A DNA stretch of 64,000 bases from Flavobacterium indicum GPTSA100-9 = DSM 17447 (GCF_000455605.1 NC_017025.1:434001-498000), one strand, 5' to 3'; positions 8,203-17,678 are shown, counted from the first letter of the stretch. Notes: generated by a model not told the origin, from the letters alone. Made by a program: numbers and translations.

Positions 8203-8328
8203 TTAGAGGTCTTCGATTCGTACGTAATAGTGTTGGAGCCGAATGAATGTTTTGTAGAAATTAGTTGTATAAACTACAGCTTGCTTATTATTTTCTTTTA
8301 ACTTATCATATAGCTGATAAAACTTCAT
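8203..8328 (-). CDS. candidate 41-residue protein, unknown
   Basis: ATG at 8328, stop at 8203-8205. The peptide begins MKFYQLYDKLKENNKQAVV and ends YYVRIEDL; it is basic and aromatic-rich, with no signal peptide or membrane segment. It fills the otherwise empty stretch between the nfu gene (53 bases upstream) and a terminator that starts 33 bases past its stop, the layout expected for a small second gene in that operon. No promoter of its own was found. It could be chance; conservation would decide. Confidence 0.35.
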   Translation of the reverse strand: MKFYQLYDKLKENNKQAVVYTTNFYKTFIRLQHYYVRIEDL

Positions 8329-8381
8329 AGACTTCTAGCAAATAAAACTTTATTTTAAATTTTCAATGATAGCTAGTGGTT

Positions 8382-9278
8382 TTATCCATTCATAGCCTCG
8401 ACTATGATAGTATTGTTGTTTAACATTTGACGTAACATATTTTCAATTCCATTTTTTAAAGTAAATGTGGAAGAAGGGCACCCGCTACATGCGCCTTGAA
8501 GTGTAACTTTTACAATGTTAGCTTGCTCATCATAGGAATTAAAAGTTATATTTCCACCATCGCTTTGTACGGCTGGTTTTACATATTCTTCTAAAATATT
8601 GATGATTTGTTGTGAAGTAACATCTAAATTTTCGAAATATTCTTCTTGTTGAATTTTATAATTATCAGTCTTCTCAATTAAAGTTTCGTCAACTACAATA
8701 TCTGTTTGTTCCAAATATTGTTTTAAGAAGTTGCGAAGTTCGAATGTGATTTCCTCCCAACTTGCAATGTCATATTTTGTGATCGATACATAGTTTTCAT
8801 CAATAAAAACTTCTTTAACAAAAGGAAAACTAAATAAGTCTTTTGCTAGAGGTGATGCTTTGGTTTCGTCAATGTTTTTACATTCAACAGCAACTTTGGT
8901 TAGCATTTTGTTGGCAACGAATTTTGTTACTGCAGGATTGGGTGTAGACTCAGCGTAAATGGTAATTGGATTTTTCTTTACCAAAGTATTTTCATTAATT
9001 ACTATGCCACCAGAAGTAATGTATTCTTCAATTTGATTGGCTACTTCTGTTTGAACGTCTTCCCATTCTACTATTGAAAATTTTTCAATTGCGATGAAGT
9101 TACCGGAGATGTAAACTGTTTTAACAAAAGGTAAGTAAAATAATTGTTTGGCTAAGGGTGATTCTGAAGTTTCATCTATATTCTTAAATTCGTAATTTTT
9201 CCCTTTAGTCAGCATTTCGTCCCATTCAAATTTAACAATTGATGGATTATTTGTGTTTTTTATCGATATTCTATTCAT
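8382..9278 (-). CDS. Nfu-type iron-sulfur scaffold protein with duplicated N-terminal domain
   Basis: 298 residues from the ATG at 9278. A possible start at 9305 is rejected because the -7 element (9295-9302) lies inside it. Domains: two successive Nfu N-terminal domains (about 7-90 and 107-192), each with the pattern KNIDET..SPLAK.LF..PFVK.V, then a C-terminal NifU domain (about 222-298) with the cluster-binding CSGC (C264, C267). Nfu proteins carry 4Fe-4S clusters to client enzymes. The usual architecture has one N domain; here there are two. Divergent from the T9SS surface protein gene. Confidence 0.92.
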   Translation of the reverse strand: MNRISIKNTNNPSIVKFEWDEMLTKGKNYEFKNIDETSESPLAKQLFYLPFVKTVYISGNFIAIEKFSIVEWEDVQTEVANQIEEYITSGGIVINENTLVKKNPITIYAESTPNPAVTKFVANKMLTKVAVECKNIDETKASPLAKDLFSFPFVKEVFIDENYVSITKYDIASWEEITFELRNFLKQYLEQTDIVVDETLIEKTDNYKIQQEEYFENLDVTSQQIINILEEYVKPAVQSDGGNITFNSYDEQANIVKVTLQGACSGCPSSTFTLKNGIENMLRQMLNNNTIIVEAMNG

Positions 9279-9294
9279 TTTAACATATTTTCCG

Positions 9295-9302
9295 CAAAGA
9301 TA
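9295..9302 (-). promoter_or_regulatory. -7 element TATCTTTG for the nfu gene
   Basis: CAAAGATA on the plus strand. It lies 16 bases before the ATG at 9278 and settles the start choice. Confidence 0.65.
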
Positions 9303-9327
9303 CAAATAGTACTTAAACTAAAGTTTA

Positions 9328-9335
9328 TATATTTG
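9328..9335 (+). promoter_or_regulatory. -7 element TATATTTG for the type B surface protein
   Basis: Exact TAnnTTTG match 39 bases before the ATG at 9375, back to back with the nfu promoter. Confidence 0.55.
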
Positions 9336-9374
9336 AAGATTATAAAAAAGTTAACACACAACTAAATTATAGTT

Positions 9375-12300
9375 ATGAAAAAAATTACGCTTATATTATT
9401 TTTATTTGCAGTTTTTGTCACTAAGGGGCAAATAGTTGTTAATACTTCTACTTACACTGTGCCTCAATTAGTGCAGAATATATTGGTTAATTCTACATGT
9501 GCACAGGTTAGTAATTTTACTTCGCAGGGGGATTGTGGAATTGGTTATTTCCAATATTCAGGGTCTGATTTTGCATTTAATAATGGAGTAATTATTAGAA
9601 CTGGAAATGCTAATTTTAATTCTGGAAGTTATTCAGGGAATAATATGTCTTCTGTTTGTTCTAATGTTGGAGATGCAGAATTGCAGGCAATAAGTAATGC
9701 CAATGGTCAAACAGGCTCTATAAATGATGTTTCGTATATTAAATTCAATTTTACACCTTTCACGGATAATTTTAGTTTCAATTTTATTTTTGCTTCAAAT
9801 GAATACGGTACATTTCAATGTGGTTTTGGAGATGTTTTTGCTTTTATTTTAACAGATTTAACAACTGGTGTATCTCAAAATTTAGCGGTAATTCCTGGTA
9901 CTTCTACTCCTGTTTCAGTGCTTAATATTAGAGATGCTGCATATAATGGAGCTTGTCCTTCAGTGAATCAAATTTATTTTGATGAATATTCTCCAAGTTT
10001 GCCTGTTGCTCAAACTGAAATGAATATGAGAGGATTTACAGTTCCTTTTACTGCAGAAGCTACAGTAGTACCTGGACATAATTACACGATAAAATTAGTA
10101 ATTGGTGATTATAGTGATACTTCTTTCGATTCAGCTGTATTTATAGAAGGAGGTAGTTTTAATGTTGGGACGGCAGAAATATCGTTTCCTCTAGGAATTG
10201 GTGTGCAAACCGGAGATATGACTATTGCTAATGGTACAGCTTTATGTCCAGGTCAATCAAAAGTCATAAGTACGGGCTTAAATCCTACTAATTTTAATTT
10301 TGTTTGGACGAAAGATGGAGTAGATTTGGGAATTAATGCGCCTTCAATTACCGTCTCTTCAGCAGGGACTTATTGTGTTGCTGCTTCAATTATTGGTTCA
10401 CCTGGAGCATGTGTTCAAACTGATTGTATCATAGTAGAATATTTTCCAAGTTTCAATTTCGTAACGCCACCAAGTTTAACAATTTGTAATAATGTCACTC
10501 CTCAACTTTATAATTTAAATTCTGTATTAACTACAATTTTTGGTGCAAATAATATTAGTGATTTTGATTATGGATTTTACCTAACTCAAGCAGATGCGAT
10601 TAATAATACAAACATGATTCCTTCTGCTCAGTGGGGTGCATATCCAGGAACAAGTGGGCAGATAGTTTATTTTGGTGCAGAAAGTTTTGTTACTGGAGCT
10701 ACTTGTAGGGAATCTGTACCAGTAACACTTCTTCAAGTGCCATGCACAGTTACAACTCCTCCTAATTTAGTAGTTTGTGATGATTCTAGTAATGATGGTT
10801 TTGCTACCTTTAATTTAGATCCACAAACGCCCATTGCTTTAGGTTCAAATAATCCGGCGAACTATAATGTTACTTACCATACTTCGTTATCGGATGCAAA
10901 TGGTGATTTAAATGCGATTTCGCCGACCAATTCATTTACAAATACTGTTAATCCACAGACTATTTATATTCGTTTGGAAGAGTCGTCAAATGCTGCGAAT
11001 TTTACAACGACATCTTTTCAATTGCAGGTTGTTTCACAGCCTACAGTGACTATTTCGGGTACGGCTAGTATTTGTAATGGTGGTTCAACGAATTTAACAT
11101 TTACAGGTACTCCAGGTGCTTTGATTACTTACACAGATGGTACTACTAATTTTACATTAACGTTAGATGCTTCGGGTAATGGTACTGTTACGGTTTCACC
11201 TACTTCGACTACGACCTATAGCTTAGTAAGTGCTGCGATTACTTTACCTCCAGGTTGTACCAATCCACAATCGGGTAGTGTTACGATTACAGTTTCTCAG
11301 CAAGTTGTGGGGACATTGTCTTATTCGCCGTCTGATTTTTGTACAACAGATGCTTCAACTTATGCGCCAATATTTACAACGACTACAGCTGGTTCTGGAT
11401 CTTGTGCTTTAAATGTTCCTACGTATTCAGCTACACCAGCAGGTTTGTTTATTGATGCTACAACTGGGGTAATTACACCGGCATTAAGTTTGCCTGGTAC
11501 TTATACAGTTACGATTAATTATCCTGCGTGCGGTGGATGTGCAGCAGCAGGATATACCACAACAGTTACAGTTGCTTCACCTACTACATCAACGATTTCA
11601 TATACTACACCGTTGTGTACTTCAGATGTTTCGACTTATGCTCCAACGTTAGTTGGTGCTACAAGCGCGTCTAATTATACCGCTGTTCCTGTTGGTTTAA
11701 CAATAAATTCAACTACAGGTGTTATTACACCAAGTACGAGTTTACCAGGTACTTATACAATAACTTATCTTCCAAATGGAGTAGGGGCTTGTCCTACTAT
11801 TCCAACACCGACTACTGTTACTGTAACAGCTGCGCCAACGGCAAGTATCTCTTATGCGGGTACACCTTATTGTACAACGGTTACAGCATCACAAGCGGTA
11901 ACGTTAACAGGAACTAATGCTTACACAGGAGGAACCTTTACTTCTACAGCAGGTTTAACATTAGATGCTACAACGGGAGCTATTGTTCCAAGTACGAGTG
12001 TACCGGGTACTTATACGGTTACTTATACAATTCCAGCAAGTGCAGGATGTGCTTCGGTTCCGGTGACTACTACTGTTACCATAACAGGAGCGCCTACGGC
12101 TACAATATCTTATGCAGGTACACCATTCTGTAATAATAGTACAGCGCCTCAAGCGGTAACGTTAACAGGAACTAATGCTTATACAGGAGGAACTTTTGTT
12201 TCTACAGCAGGTTTAACATTAGATGCTACAACGGGAGCTATAACACCAAGTACGAGTGTACCGGGTACTTATACGATTACTTATACAATTCCAGCAAGTG

Positions 12301-15242
12301 CGGGATGTGCTTCGGTTCCAGCAACTACTACTGTTACTGTAACAGCTGCACCAACGGCAAGTATCTCTTATGCGGGTACACCTTATTGTACAACAGTTAC
12401 AGCATCACAAGCGGTAACGTTAACAGGAACTAATGCTTATACAGGAGGAACCTTTACTTCTACAGCAGGTTTAACATTAGATGCTACAACGGGAGCGATT
12501 GTTCCAAGTACGAGTGTACCGGGTACTTATACGGTTACTTATACAATTCCAGCAAGTGTAGGATGTGCTTCGGTTCCAGTGACTACTACTGTTACCATAA
12601 CAGGAGCGCCTACGGCTACAATATCTTATGCAGGTACACCATTCTGTAATAATAGTACAGCGCCTCAAGCGGTAACGTTAACAGGAACTAATGCTTATAC
12701 AGGAGGAACTTTTGTTTCTACAGCAGGTTTAACATTAGATGCTACAACGGGAGCTATAACACCAAGTACGAGTGTACCGGGTACTTATACGATTACTTAT
12801 ACAATTCCAGCAAGTGCGGGATGTGCTTCGGTTCCAGCAACTACTACTGTTACCATTACGTCTTTACCAACAGCAACTATTGCTGTTTCGCCAGCTACTA
12901 TTTGTTCAGGAGGTACATCAACAATTACATTTACAGGTAGTGCAAATGCTACGATAACTTATACAGTTAATAATGGAGCGAACCAAACGATTGTTTTAAA
13001 TAGTTCGGGTTCGGCTACGTTGACTACGCCAGCATTAACGAACTCATCAATTTATACTTTAGTTAGTGTTGCTAATGGTTGTGTTACACCATTATCAGGT
13101 ACGGTTACAGTAAATGTGTTGCCATTACCAACAGCGGGTATAACAGGAAGTACAATTTGTCAAAATACATCGGGTACGGTTACTATTACTGGTACACCAA
13201 ATGCAACGGTAACTTATACGGTTAATGGAGGTTTGAATCAAACGGCGGTTATTCCAGCTTCTGGAACGCTTATTTTGACTACTCCAGTTTTAACTTCAAA
13301 TTCAGTTTATCAATTGGTGAGTATAGTAAGTGGTACTGTTCCAGCGTGTAGTAATACCTTAACAGGTAGCGCTACGGTTGTTGTTAACCCAATACCAGTT
13401 GCTACATCTAATCCAGTAGGAGAGACCATTTGTTCTGGAACAAGTAGTAACATTAATTTATTTAGTACTGTTGCAGGCACAACATTTAATTGGGTTGTTA
13501 CTACGCAATCAGGAGTAAGTGGTGCTACAAACGGTTCGGGATCATCCATAGTTCAAACATTAACTGCTACAGGTATTTCAAATGGATTTGTGATTTATAC
13601 CATTACTCCAACAGCTAATGGTTGTTCAGGTCCATCGATTACTGTTCAAGTAAATGTGACACCCAAACCGGTTGCTAGTTTTACAGGTAATTTGACTTAT
13701 TGTGATGGTGATACAACTGCAATAACATTAAATAGTACTATTCCAGGGACGACATTTACATGGAATGTTGCTTCTTCAAATTTAGATACAGCAACAGTTC
13801 AGCCAGGTTCAGGAAGTACTATTTCTCAAAGTTTAAATTTACTTAATGCAGTTAATACAGGTTCGGTAACTTATACGGTATTACCTTTTGCAAACAATTG
13901 TTATGGAGATCCTATATCAGTTGCAATACAAGTGAATCCGATTCCAGATGTTGTAGTAACAGCTGTAGATGATTCAATCTGTTCAGGGGAGATGGTACAG
14001 ATTAATTCAGTAAGTAATATTACAGGTACTACATTTAACTGGGTGATAACAAATCAAACAGGTGCAATTGTTACGGGAGCTACATCAGGGACAGGTTCTT
14101 CAATTAACCAAGTAATTACAACAACAAGTCCAGTTGCTTCAGGTACGGTTACTTATCAAGTTACTCCTGTTAAGAATGGATGTGTTGGTCTGCCACAAAC
14201 GATAGTTATTACAGTTAGTCCAAGGTCAGAGATATTTGGGGTTTTACCACAATTACCTATATGTAGTGGAACAGCAACCAATATTGTATTAGGCGCATCA
14301 TTGCCAGGTACAACATTTGATTGGGTTATTTCGTCTTATTCAGGAGTTTCAGGAATGAGTGCTGGTTCTGGTTCTGTTATTGCACAAACATTGTCTGTAA
14401 CGGGTAATGTTCAAGGTTCCGTTACTTATGCTGTAACGCCGAGTTTGAATGGATGTAGTGGTACTACGGTTTATTATACTGTGTTGGTAAATCCGGCACC
14501 TACACCTGATTTAGAGGATGGTCATATTTGTGTGAATCAATCAACAGGAACAACTTATCAAACGTATACATTACAATCAGGAGTTCCAGCAGCGGGTCAT
14601 GTTTTTGAATGGTTCTTTAATGGTAGTACTACTCCGATTGCAGGAGCAACAGGTCCAAATTACACAGCTGATCAAGCGGGTACTTATACGGTTGAAGTAA
14701 GAGATATAGTTACTAACTGTGAAGGAACAGCAACGGCGAATGTTACTATTGTATATCCTGCGACTTCATTTGTAACAACAGTAACAGATGCTTTCACGGG
14801 GAATGCAACGATTACCGTAACAGTTACACAGCCGGGATCAGGGAATTTGGTGTATTCGTTAGATGGGGGAGCATGGCAAGATTCGAATGTATTTACAAAT
14901 GTTGAGGCAGGCGAACATGTTGTTGCAGTAGGAGATTTAGAGGGATGTACCTATTTAGAGGATACTGTTTTAGTAATAGATTATATGAATTATTTTACGC
15001 CAAATGGTGATGGTTATAATGATAGATGGAATATTGTTGGATTAAATGCACAACATAACGCAAAAATTTATATATTTGACCGCTATGGAAAATTAATCAA
15101 GCAAATAGATCCACTAGGAGAAGGATGGGATGGAAAATTTAATGGACAAGACTTACCTTCAACAGACTATTGGTTCTCGGTTGATTACACAGAAAACGAA
15201 CAACAAAAACAATTTAAAGCACATTTTTCATTAAAGAGATAA
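9375..15242 (+). CDS. large T9SS type B surface protein (choice-of-anchor L, repeats, gliding-type C-terminal domain)
   Basis: 1955 residues. A signal peptide (about 1-19) is followed by a choice-of-anchor L-type domain (about 45-260, with FNFIFASNEYGTFQCGFGDVF), Ig/PKD-like Cys-containing modules, four near-identical 86-residue repeats (about 819-1162) and further related beta modules each opening with a Cys motif such as ICSG. The last 85 residues (YFTPNGDGYNDRWNI, IYIFDRYGKLI, GWDGKFNGQDLPSTDYWF) are the type B gliding-motility-associated sorting domain, which directs export by T9SS. Thr/Ser-rich and almost Lys-free in the middle, as in extracellular adhesins. The PorP/SprF gene starts 12 bases downstream, the expected partner. 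Likely a cell-surface adhesin; the ligand is unknown. Confidence 0.93.
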   Translation: MKKITLILFLFAVFVTKGQIVVNTSTYTVPQLVQNILVNSTCAQVSNFTSQGDCGIGYFQYSGSDFAFNNGVIIRTGNANFNSGSYSGNNMSSVCSNVGDAELQAISNANGQTGSINDVSYIKFNFTPFTDNFSFNFIFASNEYGTFQCGFGDVFAFILTDLTTGVSQNLAVIPGTSTPVSVLNIRDAAYNGACPSVNQIYFDEYSPSLPVAQTEMNMRGFTVPFTAEATVVPGHNYTIKLVIGDYSDTSFDSAVFIEGGSFNVGTAEISFPLGIGVQTGDMTIANGTALCPGQSKVISTGLNPTNFNFVWTKDGVDLGINAPSITVSSAGTYCVAASIIGSPGACVQTDCIIVEYFPSFNFVTPPSLTICNNVTPQLYNLNSVLTTIFGANNISDFDYGFYLTQADAINNTNMIPSAQWGAYPGTSGQIVYFGAESFVTGATCRESVPVTLLQVPCTVTTPPNLVVCDDSSNDGFATFNLDPQTPIALGSNNPANYNVTYHTSLSDANGDLNAISPTNSFTNTVNPQTIYIRLEESSNAANFTTTSFQLQVVSQPTVTISGTASICNGGSTNLTFTGTPGALITYTDGTTNFTLTLDASGNGTVTVSPTSTTTYSLVSAAITLPPGCTNPQSGSVTITVSQQVVGTLSYSPSDFCTTDASTYAPIFTTTTAGSGSCALNVPTYSATPAGLFIDATTGVITPALSLPGTYTVTINYPACGGCAAAGYTTTVTVASPTTSTISYTTPLCTSDVSTYAPTLVGATSASNYTAVPVGLTINSTTGVITPSTSLPGTYTITYLPNGVGACPTIPTPTTVTVTAAPTASISYAGTPYCTTVTASQAVTLTGTNAYTGGTFTSTAGLTLDATTGAIVPSTSVPGTYTVTYTIPASAGCASVPVTTTVTITGAPTATISYAGTPFCNNSTAPQAVTLTGTNAYTGGTFVSTAGLTLDATTGAITPSTSVPGTYTITYTIPASAGCASVPATTTVTVTAAPTASISYAGTPYCTTVTASQAVTLTGTNAYTGGTFTSTAGLTLDATTGAIVPSTSVPGTYTVTYTIPASVGCASVPVTTTVTITGAPTATISYAGTPFCNNSTAPQAVTLTGTNAYTGGTFVSTAGLTLDATTGAITPSTSVPGTYTITYTIPASAGCASVPATTTVTITSLPTATIAVSPATICSGGTSTITFTGSANATITYTVNNGANQTIVLNSSGSATLTTPALTNSSIYTLVSVANGCVTPLSGTVTVNVLPLPTAGITGSTICQNTSGTVTITGTPNATVTYTVNGGLNQTAVIPASGTLILTTPVLTSNSVYQLVSIVSGTVPACSNTLTGSATVVVNPIPVATSNPVGETICSGTSSNINLFSTVAGTTFNWVVTTQSGVSGATNGSGSSIVQTLTATGISNGFVIYTITPTANGCSGPSITVQVNVTPKPVASFTGNLTYCDGDTTAITLNSTIPGTTFTWNVASSNLDTATVQPGSGSTISQSLNLLNAVNTGSVTYTVLPFANNCYGDPISVAIQVNPIPDVVVTAVDDSICSGEMVQINSVSNITGTTFNWVITNQTGAIVTGATSGTGSSINQVITTTSPVASGTVTYQVTPVKNGCVGLPQTIVITVSPRSEIFGVLPQLPICSGTATNIVLGASLPGTTFDWVISSYSGVSGMSAGSGSVIAQTLSVTGNVQGSVTYAVTPSLNGCSGTTVYYTVLVNPAPTPDLEDGHICVNQSTGTTYQTYTLQSGVPAAGHVFEWFFNGSTTPIAGATGPNYTADQAGTYTVEVRDIVTNCEGTATANVTIVYPATSFVTTVTDAFTGNATITVTVTQPGSGNLVYSLDGGAWQDSNVFTNVEAGEHVVAVGDLEGCTYLEDTVLVIDYMNYFTPNGDGYNDRWNIVGLNAQHNAKIYIFDRYGKLIKQIDPLGEGWDGKFNGQDLPSTDYWFSVDYTENEQQKQFKAHFSLKR
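11829..12860 (+). repeat. 4 x 258-bp tandem repeat inside the surface protein gene
   Basis: Two 516-bp blocks (11829-12344 and 12345-12860) are nearly identical at DNA level. Each consists of two 258-bp halves coding 86 residues that open APTA(S/T)ISYAGTP and share an identical core, TLTGTNAYTGGTF. The A and B halves differ (YCTTVTAS versus FCNNSTAP), so the array is ABAB. Preserved silent positions between the two blocks point to recent duplication or gene conversion. A more diverged copy precedes it (about 11587-11828). Confidence 0.92.
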
Positions 15243-15254
15243 CATCCAATTATT

Positions 15255-16262
15255 ATGAAATTTAATAAATTTTTATTTTTAAGTCTATTATTCGCCGTAC
15301 AGTTTTCATATTCACAAGAAGGAATTGCTGTTTATACGGATTATTTAACAGATAATTATTATTTAATTCACCCATCAATGGCAGGTGCTTCAAATTGTGG
15401 TAAAGTTAGATTGACAGGGAGACAACAATGGTTTGGACAGGAAGATGCACCAGCATTACAGACTTTAAGTTTTAATACATCTTTAGGTGAAGATCAAAAA
15501 TCAGGGATTGGGTTTATAGCTTTTAATGATAAAAATGGATACCATTCACAATCTGGAGCAAAATTGACTTATGCTCATCATTTAATGTTTTCTAGATCTA
15601 CTGCAGATTTAAATATGTTATCTTTTGGTTTAAGTGGTGCATTTATACAAAGTAGATTAGATGAATCTGAATTTACAACTTTCGATCCAGTTATCGTTGG
15701 AGGTGGATTTACACAAAAAGATTCTTATTTTAATATGGATTTAGGTGTGTCATACCATTATCTTGATTTTTTTACTCACGTAACAGTGAAAAACTTTATT
15801 TCTAATCAAAGAAGAGAAATATATTCTGCAGGAATTGAGTCTGATAATTTAAGAAAATATCTTTGGAGTGTTGGTGCTGATTTTGGTAATGAAGACAGAA
15901 TTTTAATTGAGCCGTCTTTTATGTTTCAATATACAGAAAAGACTGGAGAAAAAGCAATTGATTTAAATGCAAAAATTTATAAAGGCATGGAATTTGGTAA
16001 GTTATGGGGAGGTTTGTCTTATAGAACAAGTTTTGATGGCGCTCAATATTTAGACGGTGGTGTTGCTAATGATCAAAAATTACAATGGATTACACCATTT
16101 GTAGGTCTTAATTTCAAACAATTTATGTTAGCTTATTCTTATAATCATGTTTTAGGAAATGTGAAATTTGATAATGCAGGATACCATCAATTAACTTTAG
16201 GTATAAATGTATTCTGTAAAGATAAACCATATGATTGTAACTGTCCAGCAGTTGTAAACTAA
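15255..16262 (+). CDS. PorP/SprF family T9SS membrane protein
   Basis: 335 residues with a signal peptide (cleaved after about FSYSQ, residue 20) and the family hallmarks: DNYYLIHPSMAGASNCGKVRLTGRQQW near the N-terminus, repeated amphipathic strands of an outer-membrane barrel, and a C-terminal region ending HQLTLGINVFCKDK. PorP/SprF proteins hold or help export type B T9SS cargo at the surface; SprF does this for SprB in F. johnsoniae. Co-directional and 12 bases after the type B protein gene, then a terminator, so the two form a dedicated cargo-partner operon. Confidence 0.94.
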   Translation: MKFNKFLFLSLLFAVQFSYSQEGIAVYTDYLTDNYYLIHPSMAGASNCGKVRLTGRQQWFGQEDAPALQTLSFNTSLGEDQKSGIGFIAFNDKNGYHSQSGAKLTYAHHLMFSRSTADLNMLSFGLSGAFIQSRLDESEFTTFDPVIVGGGFTQKDSYFNMDLGVSYHYLDFFTHVTVKNFISNQRREIYSAGIESDNLRKYLWSVGADFGNEDRILIEPSFMFQYTEKTGEKAIDLNAKIYKGMEFGKLWGGLSYRTSFDGAQYLDGGVANDQKLQWITPFVGLNFKQFMLAYSYNHVLGNVKFDNAGYHQLTLGINVFCKDKPYDCNCPAVVN

Positions 16263-16269
16263 TATTAAT

Positions 16270-16295
16270 AATCCCGATACATTCGGGATTTTTTT
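16270..16295 (+). terminator. Terminator after the porP/sprF-like gene
   Basis: Stem AATCCCGA/TCGGGATT (16270-16277 with 16283-16290) and seven T. The stem resembles that of the terminator at 76-104. Confidence 0.85.
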
Positions 16296-16310
16296 ATAAT
16301 TCTAATTACT

Positions 16311-16829
16311 ATGATAATTAAAGAAGTAAGAGGGAAATATCCTTCCATTCCTGAAGATTGTTTTATAGCCGAAAATGCTACAATAGTAGGTGAAGTTACT
16401 TTTGGAGAAAAATGCAGTATTTGGTTTAATGCCGTTGTACGAGGAGATGTAAACTCTATAACCGTTGGAAATAAAGTTAATATTCAAGATGGTGCAGTTA
16501 TTCATTGTACCTATTTAAAACATCCTACTATAATTGGAAATAATGTTTCAATAGGACATAACGCAATAGTTCACGGTTGTACAGTTCATGATAATGTTTT
16601 AATTGGAATGGGTGCTATTTTGATGGATGGTGTAGTAGTTGAAAGTAATTCAATAATAGCTGCTGGTAGTGTTGTAACTCAAAATACGCATGTAGAAAGT
16701 GGTGTGATTTATGCTGGAATACCTGCTAAAAAAGTAAAAGAGTTAAATGCTAGCGATTTTGCTGGAGAAATAGACCGTATTTCCAATAACTATGTGATGT
16801 ACTCAAGTTGGTTTAAAGATGAAAAATAA
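16311..16829 (+). CDS. gamma-class carbonic anhydrase-like hexapeptide protein
   Basis: 172 residues of left-handed beta-helix repeats (IVGEVTFGEKCSIWFNAVVRGD, VNIQDGAVIHC, VSIGHNAIVHGC) with the three zinc-ligand histidines H65, H83 and H88 and an alpha-helical C-terminal tail. These are the conserved metal sites of the YrdA/CaiE/Cam gamma carbonic anhydrase group, which work as trimers. Whether it hydrates CO2 cannot be told from sequence, since many YrdA-type members are of untested activity. Stands alone, convergent with murI; only a weak hairpin lies between. Confidence 0.9.
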   Translation: MIIKEVRGKYPSIPEDCFIAENATIVGEVTFGEKCSIWFNAVVRGDVNSITVGNKVNIQDGAVIHCTYLKHPTIIGNNVSIGHNAIVHGCTVHDNVLIGMGAILMDGVVVESNSIIAAGSVVTQNTHVESGVIYAGIPAKKVKELNASDFAGEIDRISNNYVMYSSWFKDEK

Positions 16830-16844
16830 AGTGCTTAAAAGCGC

Positions 16845-17627
16845 TTAAAATTCTTTTTGTGTTATTTTATATTGTTTCCCAATTAAATCTTGCATTGCAT
16901 CAGGAGAATTGTTGATGTAGAATTTGTGATAGGTTGTATCATTTGATTCTGTGTTGCTGATGTTTTTTTCTTCTAAAATTTTTTTAGTTTGTTTTGCTAC
17001 CGCTTCTCCGGAATCAATTATTTTAATGTGAGAGGGAATAATTTTTTTAATTTGTGGAATTAAATAAGGATAATGAGTGCATCCAAGTACTAAATAATCT
17101 ATGTTTTGTTCTACCATAGGAAGAAGATAGTCTTGAAGTAATTGTGTTGTTTTATTTGAATTTAAATCGCCATTTTCAATAAGTTCAACTAATCCAAATC
17201 CAATTTGCTCTATAATTTTTATATTGTGGTATTTTTTTACATTTTCATGGAATAATTCACTATTAAGCGTTCCTTTAGTTGCTAATATTCCAATTGTATG
17301 TGTTTTTGAATGTAGTGCAGCAGGTTTAATAGCTGGCTCTATTCCAATAAAAGGTACATGATAAGTAGCTCTTAATTCATTAATTGCATTTGTTGTAGCA
17401 GTATTGCAAGCAACAATAATTAATTTAGCATTTTGATTTAATAGATATTCTGTATTTTTTTTGCTTAAATGTATAATCTCTTCTTTTGATTTTTGTCCGT
17501 AAGGAGCATTTTTACTATCCGCTAAATAGATAGTATTTTCATTTGGAAGCAAAGAATGTACTTCTTTCCAAATAGATGTACCGCCAACGCCAGAATCGAA
17601 AAGGCCTATAGGATTAGAATTACTCAT
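16845..17627 (-). CDS. murI: glutamate racemase
   Basis: 260 residues with both catalytic-cysteine motifs, VACNTAT (C74) and LGCTHYPYL (C183), and the opening GLFDSGVGGTS. It makes D-glutamate for peptidoglycan in the cytoplasm. It is the last minus-strand gene of an envelope block (porG-like, uppS, bamA, two skp-like genes), but a terminator at 17639-17678 separates it from them. A -7 element ends just 4 bases before the ATG, which would give a leaderless or nearly leaderless mRNA. Confidence 0.96.
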   Translation of the reverse strand: MSNSNPIGLFDSGVGGTSIWKEVHSLLPNENTIYLADSKNAPYGQKSKEEIIHLSKKNTEYLLNQNAKLIIVACNTATTNAINELRATYHVPFIGIEPAIKPAALHSKTHTIGILATKGTLNSELFHENVKKYHNIKIIEQIGFGLVELIENGDLNSNKTTQLLQDYLLPMVEQNIDYLVLGCTHYPYLIPQIKKIIPSHIKIIDSGEAVAKQTKKILEEKNISNTESNDTTYHKFYINNSPDAMQDLIGKQYKITQKEF

Positions 17628-17631
17628 AAAA

Positions 17632-17639
17632 CAAAAGTA
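17632..17639 (-). promoter_or_regulatory. -7 element TACTTTTG for murI
   Basis: CAAAAGTA on the plus strand. It is only 4 bases from the murI ATG and abuts the T run of the upstream terminator. No TTG at a good distance was seen, so moderate support only. Confidence 0.4.
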
Positions 17640-17678
17640 AAAAAAAACTGCTCAATCTTAAAACAAGAATGAGCAGTT
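17639..17678 (-). terminator. Terminator of the porG-uppS-bamA-skp operon
   Basis: Stem AACTGCTCA/TGAGCAGTT (17646-17654 with 17670-17678) followed on the minus strand by a run of about ten T. It starts 19 bases past the stop of the last ompH gene. Confidence 0.85.

Noticed and set aside
11829..12860. Regular repeats considered as a CRISPR or satellite array
   Set aside because: Units are 258 bp, in frame, code for beta-sandwich modules and have no spacers, so they are protein repeats.
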